Shown here: positions 56,205 through 64,000 of the stretch, piece after piece | Layout: every line of letters begins with the position of its first letter | Position numbering within the stretch: the stretch's first letter is position 1 | Source: CAVXSP01 sp963764505 | GTDB lineage: Bacteria > Acidobacteriota > Vicinamibacteria > Vicinamibacterales > SCN-69-37 | DNA length: 64,000 nt | Assembly: GCA_963764505.1 (NCBI GenBank) | Contig: CAVXSP010000001.1 | Span: forward strand, 682,001 to 746,000 | Direction of reading: 5' to 3' | Position numbers and translations under genes: made by a program | Notes under the pieces: model-generated | The model's database searches: none | The model's input: the letters and a program-made list of their open reading frames with translations, nothing else | What the model was told of the DNA's origin: nothing

Positions 56205-56513
56205 ATGGATACGCTCGTGAACCAGTTGGCCAGGGAGCTGGCGGACGCGATTGCTGCGGCCGTCGCCGACGACAGCCGTGTGGAAGCCTGCCGGGAAAAG
56301 GCGCGTGCCGCAGGACTGGAAATGCGGGTGTCGCTCGAGGCGGTGATCGGGTTCGGCAATCGGGCCAACGGAGCCGCAGCGAACGGTGCGGCGCCGAAGT
56401 CGGTGGTGAAGAAGGCCGTGCCGCGTCAGTTCGACATGACCGCCAACGATCGGCGCTTTCTCAAGTCGCTGCGGATCGCCGGCGACGAAGAGGCCAAGAA
56501 GGAAGTCGAATAG
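56205..56513 (+). CDS. Small hypothetical protein
   Basis: 102 residues, start fixed by ATG with GGAGG 4 nt upstream. The N-terminal half is helical and acidic (LVNQLARELADAIAAAVADDSRVEACREKARAAG). A short strand MRVSLEAVIGF follows, then an Ala/Gly linker and a basic C-terminal segment (VPRQFDMTANDRRFLKSLRI). I do not recognise a family. Its own strong promoter with a palindrome suggests conditional expression. Confidence 0.65.
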   Translation: MDTLVNQLARELADAIAAAVADDSRVEACREKARAAGLEMRVSLEAVIGFGNRANGAAANGAAPKSVVKKAVPRQFDMTANDRRFLKSLRIAGDEEAKKEVE

Positions 56514-56557
56514 CGCTCGCGTTCGGGGGGCTGCAGGCCGCGCCTGCAGTCCGGCGT

Positions 56558-57304
56558 TCACGCCCTGATTCCCTGCCTGGCCACAGCCTCGGCCGCCTTC
56601 CTGGCGGCGTCCGGATCCCCCAAGTAGCCGTGCCGAATCGGACGCAGCTCTGCGTCGAGCTCGTACAGCAGGGGAATTCCCGTCGGAATGTTCAGTTCGA
56701 CGATCTCCGCGTCGGAAACGCGGTCGAGGAACTTGACGAGCGCGCGCAGGCTGTTGCCGTGCGCGGCGATCAGCACGCGCCGGCCGGCGCGGATCGCCGG
56801 GGCGATTGTGTCATGCCAGGCCGGCAGGAATCGCGCCACGGTATCGGCCAGCGACTCGGACAACGGAAGCTGGTCCGGGCGGAGGCTCGCATAACGCGGA
56901 TCGCGGCCCGGATGACGCGGGTCGTCCGGGGAGAGGGGCGGCGGCGGGATGTCGTAGCTGCGGCGCCAGATCTTCAACTGGGCCTCCCCGTGCCTGGCCG
57001 CCGTTTCGGCCTTGTCCAGACCCTGCAGCGCTCCGTAGTGGCGCTCGTTCAGCCGCCAGTCGCGCACGACCGGGATCCAGAGCAGGTCCAGCTCGTCCAG
57101 CACCATCCAGCAGGTCCGAATCGCCCGCTTGAGCACGGACGTGTAGGCCTGGTCGAAAACGTAACCATCCTGCTTCAGGAGCTGGCCTGCCGCGAGCGCT
57201 TCCTCGCGGCCTTTGTTGCTCAGGTCGACATCGGTCCAGCCGGTGAAGCGATTCTCCTGGTTCCAGAGGCTTTCGCCGTGACGAAGAAGGACGAGTTTGT
57301 GCAT
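56558..57304 (-). CDS. gpmA: 2,3-bisphosphoglycerate-dependent phosphoglycerate mutase
   Basis: Interconverts 3- and 2-phosphoglycerate. 248 residues, normal length. The phosphohistidine motif is LLRHGESLWNQENRFTGWTDVDLS (His9), Glu87 is in NERHYGALQG, and the second His lies in LIAAHGNSLRALVKFLD. It starts 8 bp after the enolase stop, so the two sequential glycolytic enzymes are co-transcribed as eno-gpmA. Confidence 0.96.
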   Translation of the reverse strand: MHKLVLLRHGESLWNQENRFTGWTDVDLSNKGREEALAAGQLLKQDGYVFDQAYTSVLKRAIRTCWMVLDELDLLWIPVVRDWRLNERHYGALQGLDKAETAARHGEAQLKIWRRSYDIPPPPLSPDDPRHPGRDPRYASLRPDQLPLSESLADTVARFLPAWHDTIAPAIRAGRRVLIAAHGNSLRALVKFLDRVSDAEIVELNIPTGIPLLYELDAELRPIRHGYLGDPDAARKAAEAVARQGIRA

Positions 57305-57312
57305 CGCGGAGC

Positions 57313-58620
57313 CTACTGAAGCTGTCGGATCGCCGCCCGCCCGGCGTACTGGGCAGCGGGACCGAGCGCCTGCTCGATCCGGAGGAGCTGATTGTACTTG
57401 GCGAGGCGGTCCGAGCGGCTCGCGGACCCGGTCTTGATCTGGCCCGCGCGCGTCGCCACGGCCAGATCCGCAATCGTCGTGTCCTCGGTTTCGCCCGACC
57501 GGTGGGAAATCACACTGGCATAGCCGGCCTGCCGCGCCATCTCCATCGCGTCGAGCGTCTCGGTCACGGTGCCGATCTGATTCAGCTTGACGAGCAGGGC
57601 ATTGGCGATCTTCTCGTCGATGCCGCGCCGCAGAATTGATGGGTTGGTGACGAAGATGTCGTCGCCCACGAGCTGGACGCGGCTGCCGAGGGCCGAGGTC
57701 AGCCGCTGCCATCCGGGCCAGTCCCCCTCGGCGAGGCCGTCCTCGATCGAGATGATCGGGTACTGGCGGGTCCAGTCGTCATAGAGCCTGATGAGGTCGT
57801 CGGCTGCCTTGGCGCCCTCGCCCGACTTGCGCAGCTCGTATCGGCCCGTCTGGTCGTCCCAGAACTCGCTGGCGGCGACGTCCATGCCCAGGTAGACGTT
57901 CTCGCCGGCCCGGTATCCGGCGGCCTGAATCGCCTCCAGGACCAGCTCGAGCGCCTCGAGGTTGGACGAAAGGCTCGGCGCGAAACCGCCCTCGTCGCCC
58001 ACGCCGGTGGCGAGCCCGCGCTTCTTCAGCAGTCCTCGCAGCGCGTGGAACGTCTCGGCGCCGGCGCGCAGGGCTTCCGCGAAGCTCGGCATGCCCACGG
58101 GCAGGACCATGAATTCCTGAAAATCGACGTTCGTGTCGGCATGGGCCCCCCCGTTGAGAATGTTCATCATCGGGACGGGCAGGAGAGGCCCGCCCGCCCT
58201 GGCGGCGTCCGGGATCAGCGAGGCGAGGTGCTCGTAGAGCGGCTGGCCGCGGGCGACCGCCGAGGCGTGCGCGGTCGCCATCGAGACGCCGAGCAGGGCG
58301 TTCGCGCCGAGCCGTTCCTTGTTGGGAGTGCCGTCGAGCGCGATGAGCCGTTCGTCCAGCGCGCGTTGATCGGCGCTCTGCCCGGCCAGCGCGACGGCGA
58401 TCTCGTCGTTCACGTGTCCGACCGCCTTCAGGACGCCCTTGCCGCCGTAGCGCTTCGGATCCTTGTCGCGCAGCTCGAGCGCTTCGCGCGTGCCGGTCGA
58501 GGCGCCCGACGGCACGGCCGCCCGGCCGCGCGCGCCCGATTCGAGCACCACTTCGACTTCTACGGTAGGGTTTCCACGGGAATCCAGAATCTCGCGTGCC
58601 TGAATCGTCCGAAGCTTCAT
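57313..58620 (-). CDS. eno: Enolase
   Basis: Converts 2-phosphoglycerate to phosphoenolpyruvate; also part of RNA-degrading complexes in some bacteria. 435 residues. It has EILDSRGNPTVEVEV at the start, VPSGASTGTREALELRD with the mobile loop Ser, GDEGGFAPSL, the metal ligand in SIEDGLAE, VGDDIFVTN, the catalytic Lys in LLVKLNQIGT and SHRSGETEDT. The ATG has AGGAG upstream. A TAGTAT 9 nt before the start suggests a very short leader. First gene of eno-gpmA. Confidence 0.97.
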   Translation of the reverse strand: MKLRTIQAREILDSRGNPTVEVEVVLESGARGRAAVPSGASTGTREALELRDKDPKRYGGKGVLKAVGHVNDEIAVALAGQSADQRALDERLIALDGTPNKERLGANALLGVSMATAHASAVARGQPLYEHLASLIPDAARAGGPLLPVPMMNILNGGAHADTNVDFQEFMVLPVGMPSFAEALRAGAETFHALRGLLKKRGLATGVGDEGGFAPSLSSNLEALELVLEAIQAAGYRAGENVYLGMDVAASEFWDDQTGRYELRKSGEGAKAADDLIRLYDDWTRQYPIISIEDGLAEGDWPGWQRLTSALGSRVQLVGDDIFVTNPSILRRGIDEKIANALLVKLNQIGTVTETLDAMEMARQAGYASVISHRSGETEDTTIADLAVATRAGQIKTGSASRSDRLAKYNQLLRIEQALGPAAQYAGRAAIRQLQ

Positions 58621-58778
58621 GGGGCTCCTATACTATCCGGTCGGGCGCGCTTGCGTCCTTCGACGCGGTCGTCCTAAGATTGATGAACGCAAAGCCCCAG
58701 ATCGAGTACCGTGGGCACTGAGCATCCGATGCTCCAGTCGATACCTGCCCTCGTCAACGGGTGAGTCCGGAGGTTCCG

Positions 58779-60686
58779 ATGCCCCGGCGTGCAGCCACCC
58801 TTCTCGGCGCTTCGACCCTCCTCTTCGGCTGGGCGCCCATGGTGTTCGCGCAGAGCTTCGACTCCCGGCCGCGCCTGCTCGTGGAGGAAGCCGCCTCGCT
58901 CGGCGGGCTCGTCCGCGGCGTGGTCCGCGACGACGCCGGACGGGCGATCGGCGACGCGAGCGTCGTGGCACTGGGAGGCGCGCCCCTACCCGTCGTGGCG
59001 AAGAGCGACGCGACCGGACAGTTCACCTTGGCGCTCGCGCCGGGCGAGTACGTGCTGCGCGCCACGCGCGTCGGCTACGTCTCCACGTACCGCGAGGCGG
59101 TCAAGATTCAAAGACGCACCGAGATCGAGCGCACGATCGTGCTGCTCCGCCGGGAGCCCGGTTCGCGCGGCCGGGTCCTGTTGGCGTCTTCGGGAGCTGA
59201 ACCCGCGGATGCCCCGGCGCCGGAGGACGAGCCCGGACAGATCGATTCGTCCGGCGACGGGTCCGCGTCGGACCCGGGACACGGCGAGGCGGCCTGGCGC
59301 CTCCGACATCTGACGCCGACCGCCCTGCGCGACGTCGCGGACGCGGCGCTGCCCCGGGAAGGCCTGGCCGATGCCTACCATCCGCACCCGTCGTTCGTCG
59401 ACTGGGTGATGGGGGAATCGGCCCGCGCGGCCGCGTCGTTCTTCACGAACACCAGTTTCACCGGTCAGGTCAATTTCCTCACGACCAGCACGCTCGGAAG
59501 CGCCGGCAGCTGGCTGCCCGCGGAGCTCCCTCACGGCATCGCCTATATCTCGGTCGGCGCCCCGGTCGGGTCGTCTGGAGACTGGACCGTGCGTGGCGCC
59601 ATGTCCGCGAGCGCATTGGCGTCCTGGGTGGTCCTCGGCGAATACAGCGCCCGAAGCGATCAGCCGCATGCGTTCCGCGCCGGAGTCTCGTACAGCTCGC
59701 AGCCGACGACCGCCGGCAATCTCACCGCATCGACGCTCAACGAGCCCGTCCGCAGCGTCGGCGGGATCTACGCCTACGATCGCTGGCACATCGACCCGGC
59801 CGTCGAGCTCGACTACGGCCTCCGCCTCGATCGATACGACTACGTCTCTGATGCCGAGTTCCTGAGTCCTCAGCTCGGGGTGCGGTTGGCACTGCTGCCA
59901 GGCACCCACCTCACCCTGGCGGGAGCCGACCACTCGCTCGCCCCGGGCGCGGACGAGTTCCTGCCTCCCGTGTCCGCCACGGGTCTGTGGCTGCCGCCGG
60001 AGCGCACGTTCTCTCCGCTCCTCTCTGGTGCGTCGTTCCGCGCCGAGCGCGTGCGCGACCTGCAGGTCGGCGTGGAACAGCGGCTCACCGAGTCGGCTGA
60101 CGGCCCGGTCGTGGCGGTTCGCCGGTTCCGGCAGTCGGCGCGCGATCAGATCGCGACGATCTTCGGCCTCGACACCCAGAGTGCCGGGAACTACTACGTC
60201 GCGACGCCCGGCAGCGTCAGCGCCGTCGGCTGGATCGTGCGCGTGTCCGGCCCCCTGGTTCCTCACCTGAACGGGTCGGTGCAGTACACGACGAGCGACG
60301 CCGACTGGACGGCCGACTTCGAGGCCGGCGAAATCGTCGCGATGGCGCCCGAGCTCGTCCGTCCCGGTCGCGAGCGGCTGCACGATGTCGTAACCTCGAT
60401 GAGCACCCTGATTCCGGAAACCTCCACCAAACTGGCGGTCGCGTACCGGATCACCGCCGCGACCGCCGGACGAGCGGCGGTGCCGCTCCCGTCGAACGCC
60501 GGCCGATTCAATGTCGAAGTCCGTCAGGCCCTTCCGCTCCGGCTCACCCGCACCAGCCGGACGGACCTGGTCGTCGTCGTGCGGAATCTCTTCCGCGACC
60601 CCGCCGACCCCGGTTCGCTCTACGACGAGGTGCTGACCGTCGCTCCGCCGCTGCGCGTCATGGGCGGAGTCCAGGTCAGGTTCTGA
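58779..60686 (+). CDS. Outer-membrane beta-barrel protein with carboxypeptidase-regulatory domain
   Basis: 635 residues. A signal peptide (MPRRAATLLGASTLLFGWAPMVFAQ) precedes a CarboxypepD_reg/CNA-B-like domain (about 45-125: GVVRDDAGRAIGDASVVALGGAPLPVV then GEYVLRATRVGYVSTYREAV). A linker and about 400 residues of alternating strands follow, ending in GGVQVRF with a C-terminal Phe, as outer-membrane barrels do. It resembles a TonB-dependent receptor, but no plug domain is evident. The start is fixed by GGAGG 5 nt before ATG. Confidence 0.75.
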   Translation: MPRRAATLLGASTLLFGWAPMVFAQSFDSRPRLLVEEAASLGGLVRGVVRDDAGRAIGDASVVALGGAPLPVVAKSDATGQFTLALAPGEYVLRATRVGYVSTYREAVKIQRRTEIERTIVLLRREPGSRGRVLLASSGAEPADAPAPEDEPGQIDSSGDGSASDPGHGEAAWRLRHLTPTALRDVADAALPREGLADAYHPHPSFVDWVMGESARAAASFFTNTSFTGQVNFLTTSTLGSAGSWLPAELPHGIAYISVGAPVGSSGDWTVRGAMSASALASWVVLGEYSARSDQPHAFRAGVSYSSQPTTAGNLTASTLNEPVRSVGGIYAYDRWHIDPAVELDYGLRLDRYDYVSDAEFLSPQLGVRLALLPGTHLTLAGADHSLAPGADEFLPPVSATGLWLPPERTFSPLLSGASFRAERVRDLQVGVEQRLTESADGPVVAVRRFRQSARDQIATIFGLDTQSAGNYYVATPGSVSAVGWIVRVSGPLVPHLNGSVQYTTSDADWTADFEAGEIVAMAPELVRPGRERLHDVVTSMSTLIPETSTKLAVAYRITAATAGRAAVPLPSNAGRFNVEVRQALPLRLTRTSRTDLVVVVRNLFRDPADPGSLYDEVLTVAPPLRVMGGVQVRF

Positions 60687-60848
60687 TTCGATTGTCCGCA
60701 TCCAACCCGTTGGAGCCGCCGTCCGTTTGGTTGGAAGGTCGACGTCTCGTTCTCCTACGTGAATCGCCAACCCATTGAGTTCGAAGCAGTTCCGTCGAGT
60801 CGTGCGACCGGCCCGCAAGGAACGCAGATTGCTGCAGCTATCTGGCTC

Positions 60849-63722
60849 ATGACGGGTTCCTCGAGACGCCTGCGTCCGCTCCTGGGCGTCGCCCTGCCGG
60901 TCGCCGCCGCCGTCGTGCTCGTCTGCCTCGCGCTCATCGACATCGCCTCGGTGCGAGTCTGGCGGGGGGAGCTCGAGGACGGCGTCCTCTGGCAGACCGT
61001 CGGCGCCAACGTCGTCGCCAAGGACGTGGCGCCAGGCTCGGCGGGAGAGGCGGCCGGTATTCGCCCGGGAGATCTGCTCCTGGCGATCGACGGACGGGAG
61101 ATGAGGAACGAGCGCGACGTGTTCGCCGTCTCCAAGGCTGCCGGGTCCGGTCAGCCGCTGGTGTACGTCATCGTTCGGCAGTCGGCCGAGCAGCCGCTGC
61201 AGCTGACGCTCCGGCCCACGCCGCTGACGCAGTTCGGGCTGTACTACCCCCTGGCGGCGGTCGGCATTCTGTCCATCGTCATCGGCGCGGCGGTCCGGCT
61301 GCGCCGGCCGGCGGACCCGGCCACGCTCCATTTCTTCTGGCTGTCTTCCGCGTTCTTCGGGGCGTTCGCCTTTCATGCAAGCGGCCGGTTCGATCACCTC
61401 GATTACTTCTTCTGGTGGGCGGACGAAGTGGCGCGGCTCGCGCTGCCGCCGCTGTTCCTGCATTTCGCGCTCGTCTTCCCCGAGCGGCCGCAGCCCTGGG
61501 TCGCCTCGGATGCCGGCCGGGCGACGCTGCCGGCGTTCTACGTTCCGGCGTTCCTGCTTGGCGGCTCGCGTGCGTCGCTGATGCTCAGCGGCCTGCACGG
61601 CCCGCAGGCGACCCACCTGCTGGAGCGGCTCGAGCAGATCGAGTACGCATATCTCGCCGCCTGTCTGCTGGGCGGCCTGGCGCTGATGGTGCGCGCGCTC
61701 AGCCGCGTCCGTTCGATCACGGCGCGCCGGCAGCTGCGCTGGATTGTGTGGGGATCGACGGTCGGCGCCGTGCCGTTCTTCCTGCTGTACGTCGGGCCGT
61801 ATCTGGTCGGTCACCCGCTCCCGTACTCCGAGTACACGGCGGTGCTCCTCGGCTGCATCCCGCTGGCGTTCGCGTCCGCGATCGTGCGGTACCGGTTGAT
61901 GGACGTCGAGGTCATCATCAAGAAGGCGCTGGTCGCGGCGGCGATCGTGCTGGTCCTGTCGCTCGTCTATCGCACGATCCTGCTGGTGGTCAGCATGTTC
62001 GCCGACACGGATCCCGATTCGCGCTTCTGGGCGCTGTTCGCGACCCTCGTTGTCGCCCTGCTGTATCCGAGACTCGGACACGCTGTTCAGTCCGCTCTCG
62101 ACCGTGTCTACTACCGCGGGCGGTACGATTACCGCAAGGCCCTCGTGAGCTTCGCCCGCGAGCTCAACAGCGATCTGGATCTGGATCGCCTCAGCAAGAG
62201 CCTCATCGCGCGGATCGGCGACACGCTGGCCGTCGACACGATTGCGCTCTATCTGGCGGACACCGCGGACGATCACGGGGATTTCGTCGCCGTCTCGACG
62301 CTGGGACTCGAGCCCGGCCTGGCGCACCGGATCGCACGGCGATCGGGTCTGGGCACTCGGCTGGCCGCGGCCCACACGATCGTCGTCGACGACGCGCTTC
62401 CGCTGCGGCGGCTGAGCGGCGAGGACGCCGTGGTGTGGCGCGCCGCGGGGCTGCACTATTTCGTGCCCTGCATCTCCAAGGACGTCACGATCGGAGTGCT
62501 GGCCGTCGGCCGCAAGGCCGGCGGCGAGCCGCTCAGCAGCGAGGACATGACCCTGCTCGGCGCGGTGGCGAGCCAGGCGGCGACCGCCCTCGAGAACGCC
62601 AGGCTCTACGGCCAGCTGCGGGTGAAGGCGGAGGAGATCGAACGGCTGCGTCAGTTCAGCGACAGCGTCGTCGAGTCGCTGAGCGACGGCCTGGTCGTCG
62701 TCGACCTCGAGGATCGCGTGCTGCGCTGGAACCGGCGTGTCGAGACGCTGATCGGTCCCGAGCGCGGTCGCGCCATCGGCCGCCAGCTCTCGGCGATCTT
62801 CGACAAGGTGTTCCTCGACAGCGTCTATGGCGCGCGAAGGGACTCGCCCGACGGCGTGACGCTCTACCGCGTGCCGCTCGCCACCACCGGCTCGAGTCCG
62901 AAGACGCACCTGGTGAACGTCGGGATCGCGCCGTTCCAGACGGCCGACGGCGTCAAGGCGGGCTGGATTCTCGTCCTCGAGGACATCACCGATCGCGCCA
63001 ATCTCGAGGAGCAGCTCAGGCTCTCGGAGAAGATGGCCGCCATCGGACTGCTCGCTGCGGGCGTCGCCCACGAGGTGAACACGCCGCTGACCGGCATCTC
63101 GAGCTTCACCCAGATGCTGCTCGAGCGCGCCGACCCCGGGGACCCCCGCACGCAGCTGCTCGAGAAAATCGAGCGGCAGACGTTCAGGGCGGCGAAGATC
63201 GTCAACAGCCTCCTCAATCTTGCGCGCCCGGCGAGCAGCGACGCGGGCCCGGTCGAAATCAACGGGGTGATCGGCGACGTCCTCTCGCTCCTCGAGCATC
63301 AGTTCAAGACGAGCCGCATCCAGGTCCGGCGGGAGCTGGGCGCCTCGGCCCAGGTCGTGCGCGGCGTGGAGTACAAGCTGCAGCAGGTCTTCCTGAACCT
63401 CTTCCTGAACGCCAGGGATGCGATGCCGAAAGGGGGATGGCTGACGGTCTCGAGCCGCGTCGACGGCAGCCATGTCGTCGTCGAGCTGTCGGACACCGGC
63501 GTCGGGATTCCTCCCGAGCATCTGGCCCGGATTTACGATCCGTTCTTCACCACGAAGCCTGAAGGCCGCGGCACGGGACTGGGGCTGTCCGTCACGTACG
63601 GTATCGTGCAGGAACACGGCGGCGTGCTCGGTTGCGAGAGTGCGCCCGGTCAGGGCACGCGGTTCAGGCTGCTGCTGCCTCGACTGGAGCGCTCGCCTCT
63701 CGAAGCGGCCGCAGGGTCCTGA
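60849..63722 (+). CDS. Sensor histidine kinase with PDZ, membrane, GAF and PAS domains
   Basis: 957 residues. After a first membrane helix (about 13-33), a PDZ domain faces outside (about 45-115: VVAKDVAPGSAGEAAGIRPGDLLLAIDGREM). Seven to eight further helices run to about 400. GAF follows (about 430-570), then PAS (about 600-710: LSDGLVVVDLEDRVLRWNRRVETLIG), HisKA with phospho-acceptor His741 (AAGVAHEVNTPL), and HATPase (NARDAMPKGGWL, DTGVGIPPEHL, GTGLGLSVTYGIV). It overlaps the response regulator gene, its probable partner. The start is uncertain; GTG 60759 would add 30 residues. Confidence 0.9.
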   Translation: MTGSSRRLRPLLGVALPVAAAVVLVCLALIDIASVRVWRGELEDGVLWQTVGANVVAKDVAPGSAGEAAGIRPGDLLLAIDGREMRNERDVFAVSKAAGSGQPLVYVIVRQSAEQPLQLTLRPTPLTQFGLYYPLAAVGILSIVIGAAVRLRRPADPATLHFFWLSSAFFGAFAFHASGRFDHLDYFFWWADEVARLALPPLFLHFALVFPERPQPWVASDAGRATLPAFYVPAFLLGGSRASLMLSGLHGPQATHLLERLEQIEYAYLAACLLGGLALMVRALSRVRSITARRQLRWIVWGSTVGAVPFFLLYVGPYLVGHPLPYSEYTAVLLGCIPLAFASAIVRYRLMDVEVIIKKALVAAAIVLVLSLVYRTILLVVSMFADTDPDSRFWALFATLVVALLYPRLGHAVQSALDRVYYRGRYDYRKALVSFARELNSDLDLDRLSKSLIARIGDTLAVDTIALYLADTADDHGDFVAVSTLGLEPGLAHRIARRSGLGTRLAAAHTIVVDDALPLRRLSGEDAVVWRAAGLHYFVPCISKDVTIGVLAVGRKAGGEPLSSEDMTLLGAVASQAATALENARLYGQLRVKAEEIERLRQFSDSVVESLSDGLVVVDLEDRVLRWNRRVETLIGPERGRAIGRQLSAIFDKVFLDSVYGARRDSPDGVTLYRVPLATTGSSPKTHLVNVGIAPFQTADGVKAGWILVLEDITDRANLEEQLRLSEKMAAIGLLAAGVAHEVNTPLTGISSFTQMLLERADPGDPRTQLLEKIERQTFRAAKIVNSLLNLARPASSDAGPVEINGVIGDVLSLLEHQFKTSRIQVRRELGASAQVVRGVEYKLQQVFLNLFLNARDAMPKGGWLTVSSRVDGSHVVVELSDTGVGIPPEHLARIYDPFFTTKPEGRGTGLGLSVTYGIVQEHGGVLGCESAPGQGTRFRLLLPRLERSPLEAAAGS

Positions 63723-64000
63723 TGTCCAGTCCCCCCGCCCGCAGCATCCTCGTCATCGACGACGAGGAGATCATCCGTGAGGCCTTCGAGGCGCTCCTCT
63801 CCGCCGAGGGCTACCGCGTCCGTTCGGCCGAAACGGGGCAGCAGGGTCTGGATCTGCTGTCCGGAGGGACGTTCGACGCCGTGCTGCTCGATATCATGCT
63901 GCCGGATCGGAACGGGCTCGACGTGCTGGACGAGATCCGCCGCTTCGACGACGAGCTTCCAGTCGTGATGGTGACGGCGAAGAGCACGATCGAGAACGCG
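63722..64000 (+). CDS. Response regulator, receiver domain (3' end outside window)
   Basis: The first 93 codons are present. It has a CheY-like receiver with VIDDEEIIRE (acidic pocket), phospho-acceptor Asp57 in VLLDIMLPDRNG, and VVMVTAKSTIENA with the conserved Thr. The ending resembles NtrC-type regulators, whose sigma-54 domain would follow outside the window. ATG overlaps the kinase stop, so kinase and regulator are translationally coupled. Confidence 0.9.
   Translation, partial: MSSPPARSILVIDDEEIIREAFEALLSAEGYRVRSAETGQQGLDLLSGGTFDAVLLDIMLPDRNGLDVLDEIRRFDDELPVVMVTAKSTIENA

Noticed and set aside
58986..63617. Open frame of over 1,500 codons on the minus strand
   Set aside because: It is antisense to the outer-membrane protein and histidine kinase, has no domain and is Arg/Glu/Gln-rich; a shadow of high-GC coding sequence.

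Overview
This is a 64 kb chromosomal window with very high G+C and dense short-gapped genes. Gene content suggests an Acidobacteriota genome, probably class Vicinamibacteria. The hints are a VWFA-related acidobacterial-type protein, carboxypeptidase-regulatory/TonB-type outer-membrane proteins, a cytochrome c/PQQ dehydrogenase pair, a DUF1015-serC pair and an HAE1 efflux operon. This placement is an inference from gene families; there is no rRNA or other marker gene, and I see no tRNA, CRISPR array, insertion sequence or prophage.

Layout. 1-9 kb: the end of thiI, a LacD-type aldolase, an FHA-GAF-SpoIIE phosphatase, peptide deformylase, a tandem ThyX-like protein, a thioesterase, a very likely selenocysteine-containing glutaredoxin-like protein, and an AsmA-like protein. 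9-16 kb: a promoter with an operator-like palindrome, a membrane protein with a ComEA-like HhH protein, two tiny membrane proteins, a long palindromic repeat, a sulfurtransferase, UdgX, an SDR and an M20 peptidase. 16-21.5 kb: a minus-strand RND efflux operon (adaptor, pump, TolC). 21.8-28.8 kb: a radical SAM protein with an SRPBCC partner, an acyl-CoA synthetase, the methionine-salvage run mtnB-mtnD-mtnC and a hydrolase. 28.8-41 kb: a YfcC-type carrier, an M23 peptidase, DUF1015-serC, a PcnB-like nucleotidyltransferase, cytochrome c with a PQQ dehydrogenase, and polA. 41-48 kb: envelope proteins including a TonB with an N-terminal helix-turn-helix, and a second copy of the long palindrome. 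48-58.6 kb: inositol-phosphate synthase, acetyl-CoA synthetase, two orphan ABC ATPases, a methylmalonyl-CoA mutase large subunit, and eno-gpmA. 58.8-64 kb: an outer-membrane barrel, a PDZ/GAF/PAS histidine kinase and the start of its response regulator.

Three window-wide patterns stand out. First, six genes carry a single-base frameshift, and every one is repaired by removing one base of a doubled letter in just two sequence contexts (GTACCGAG and GAATC). This points to systematic consensus errors more than to real pseudogenes. Second, at least seven genes lack a Shine-Dalgarno sequence and have a -10-like hexamer 6-8 nt before the start codon, so leaderless transcription is predicted. Third, two roughly 100 bp near-perfect palindromes share outer arms and differ by compensating changes inside.

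The most interesting single locus is at 7170-7407. There a Uxx-star-type glutaredoxin-like protein continues through an in-frame TGA as T-Sec-G-V-stop, followed by a hairpin that fits the bacterial SECIS rules.
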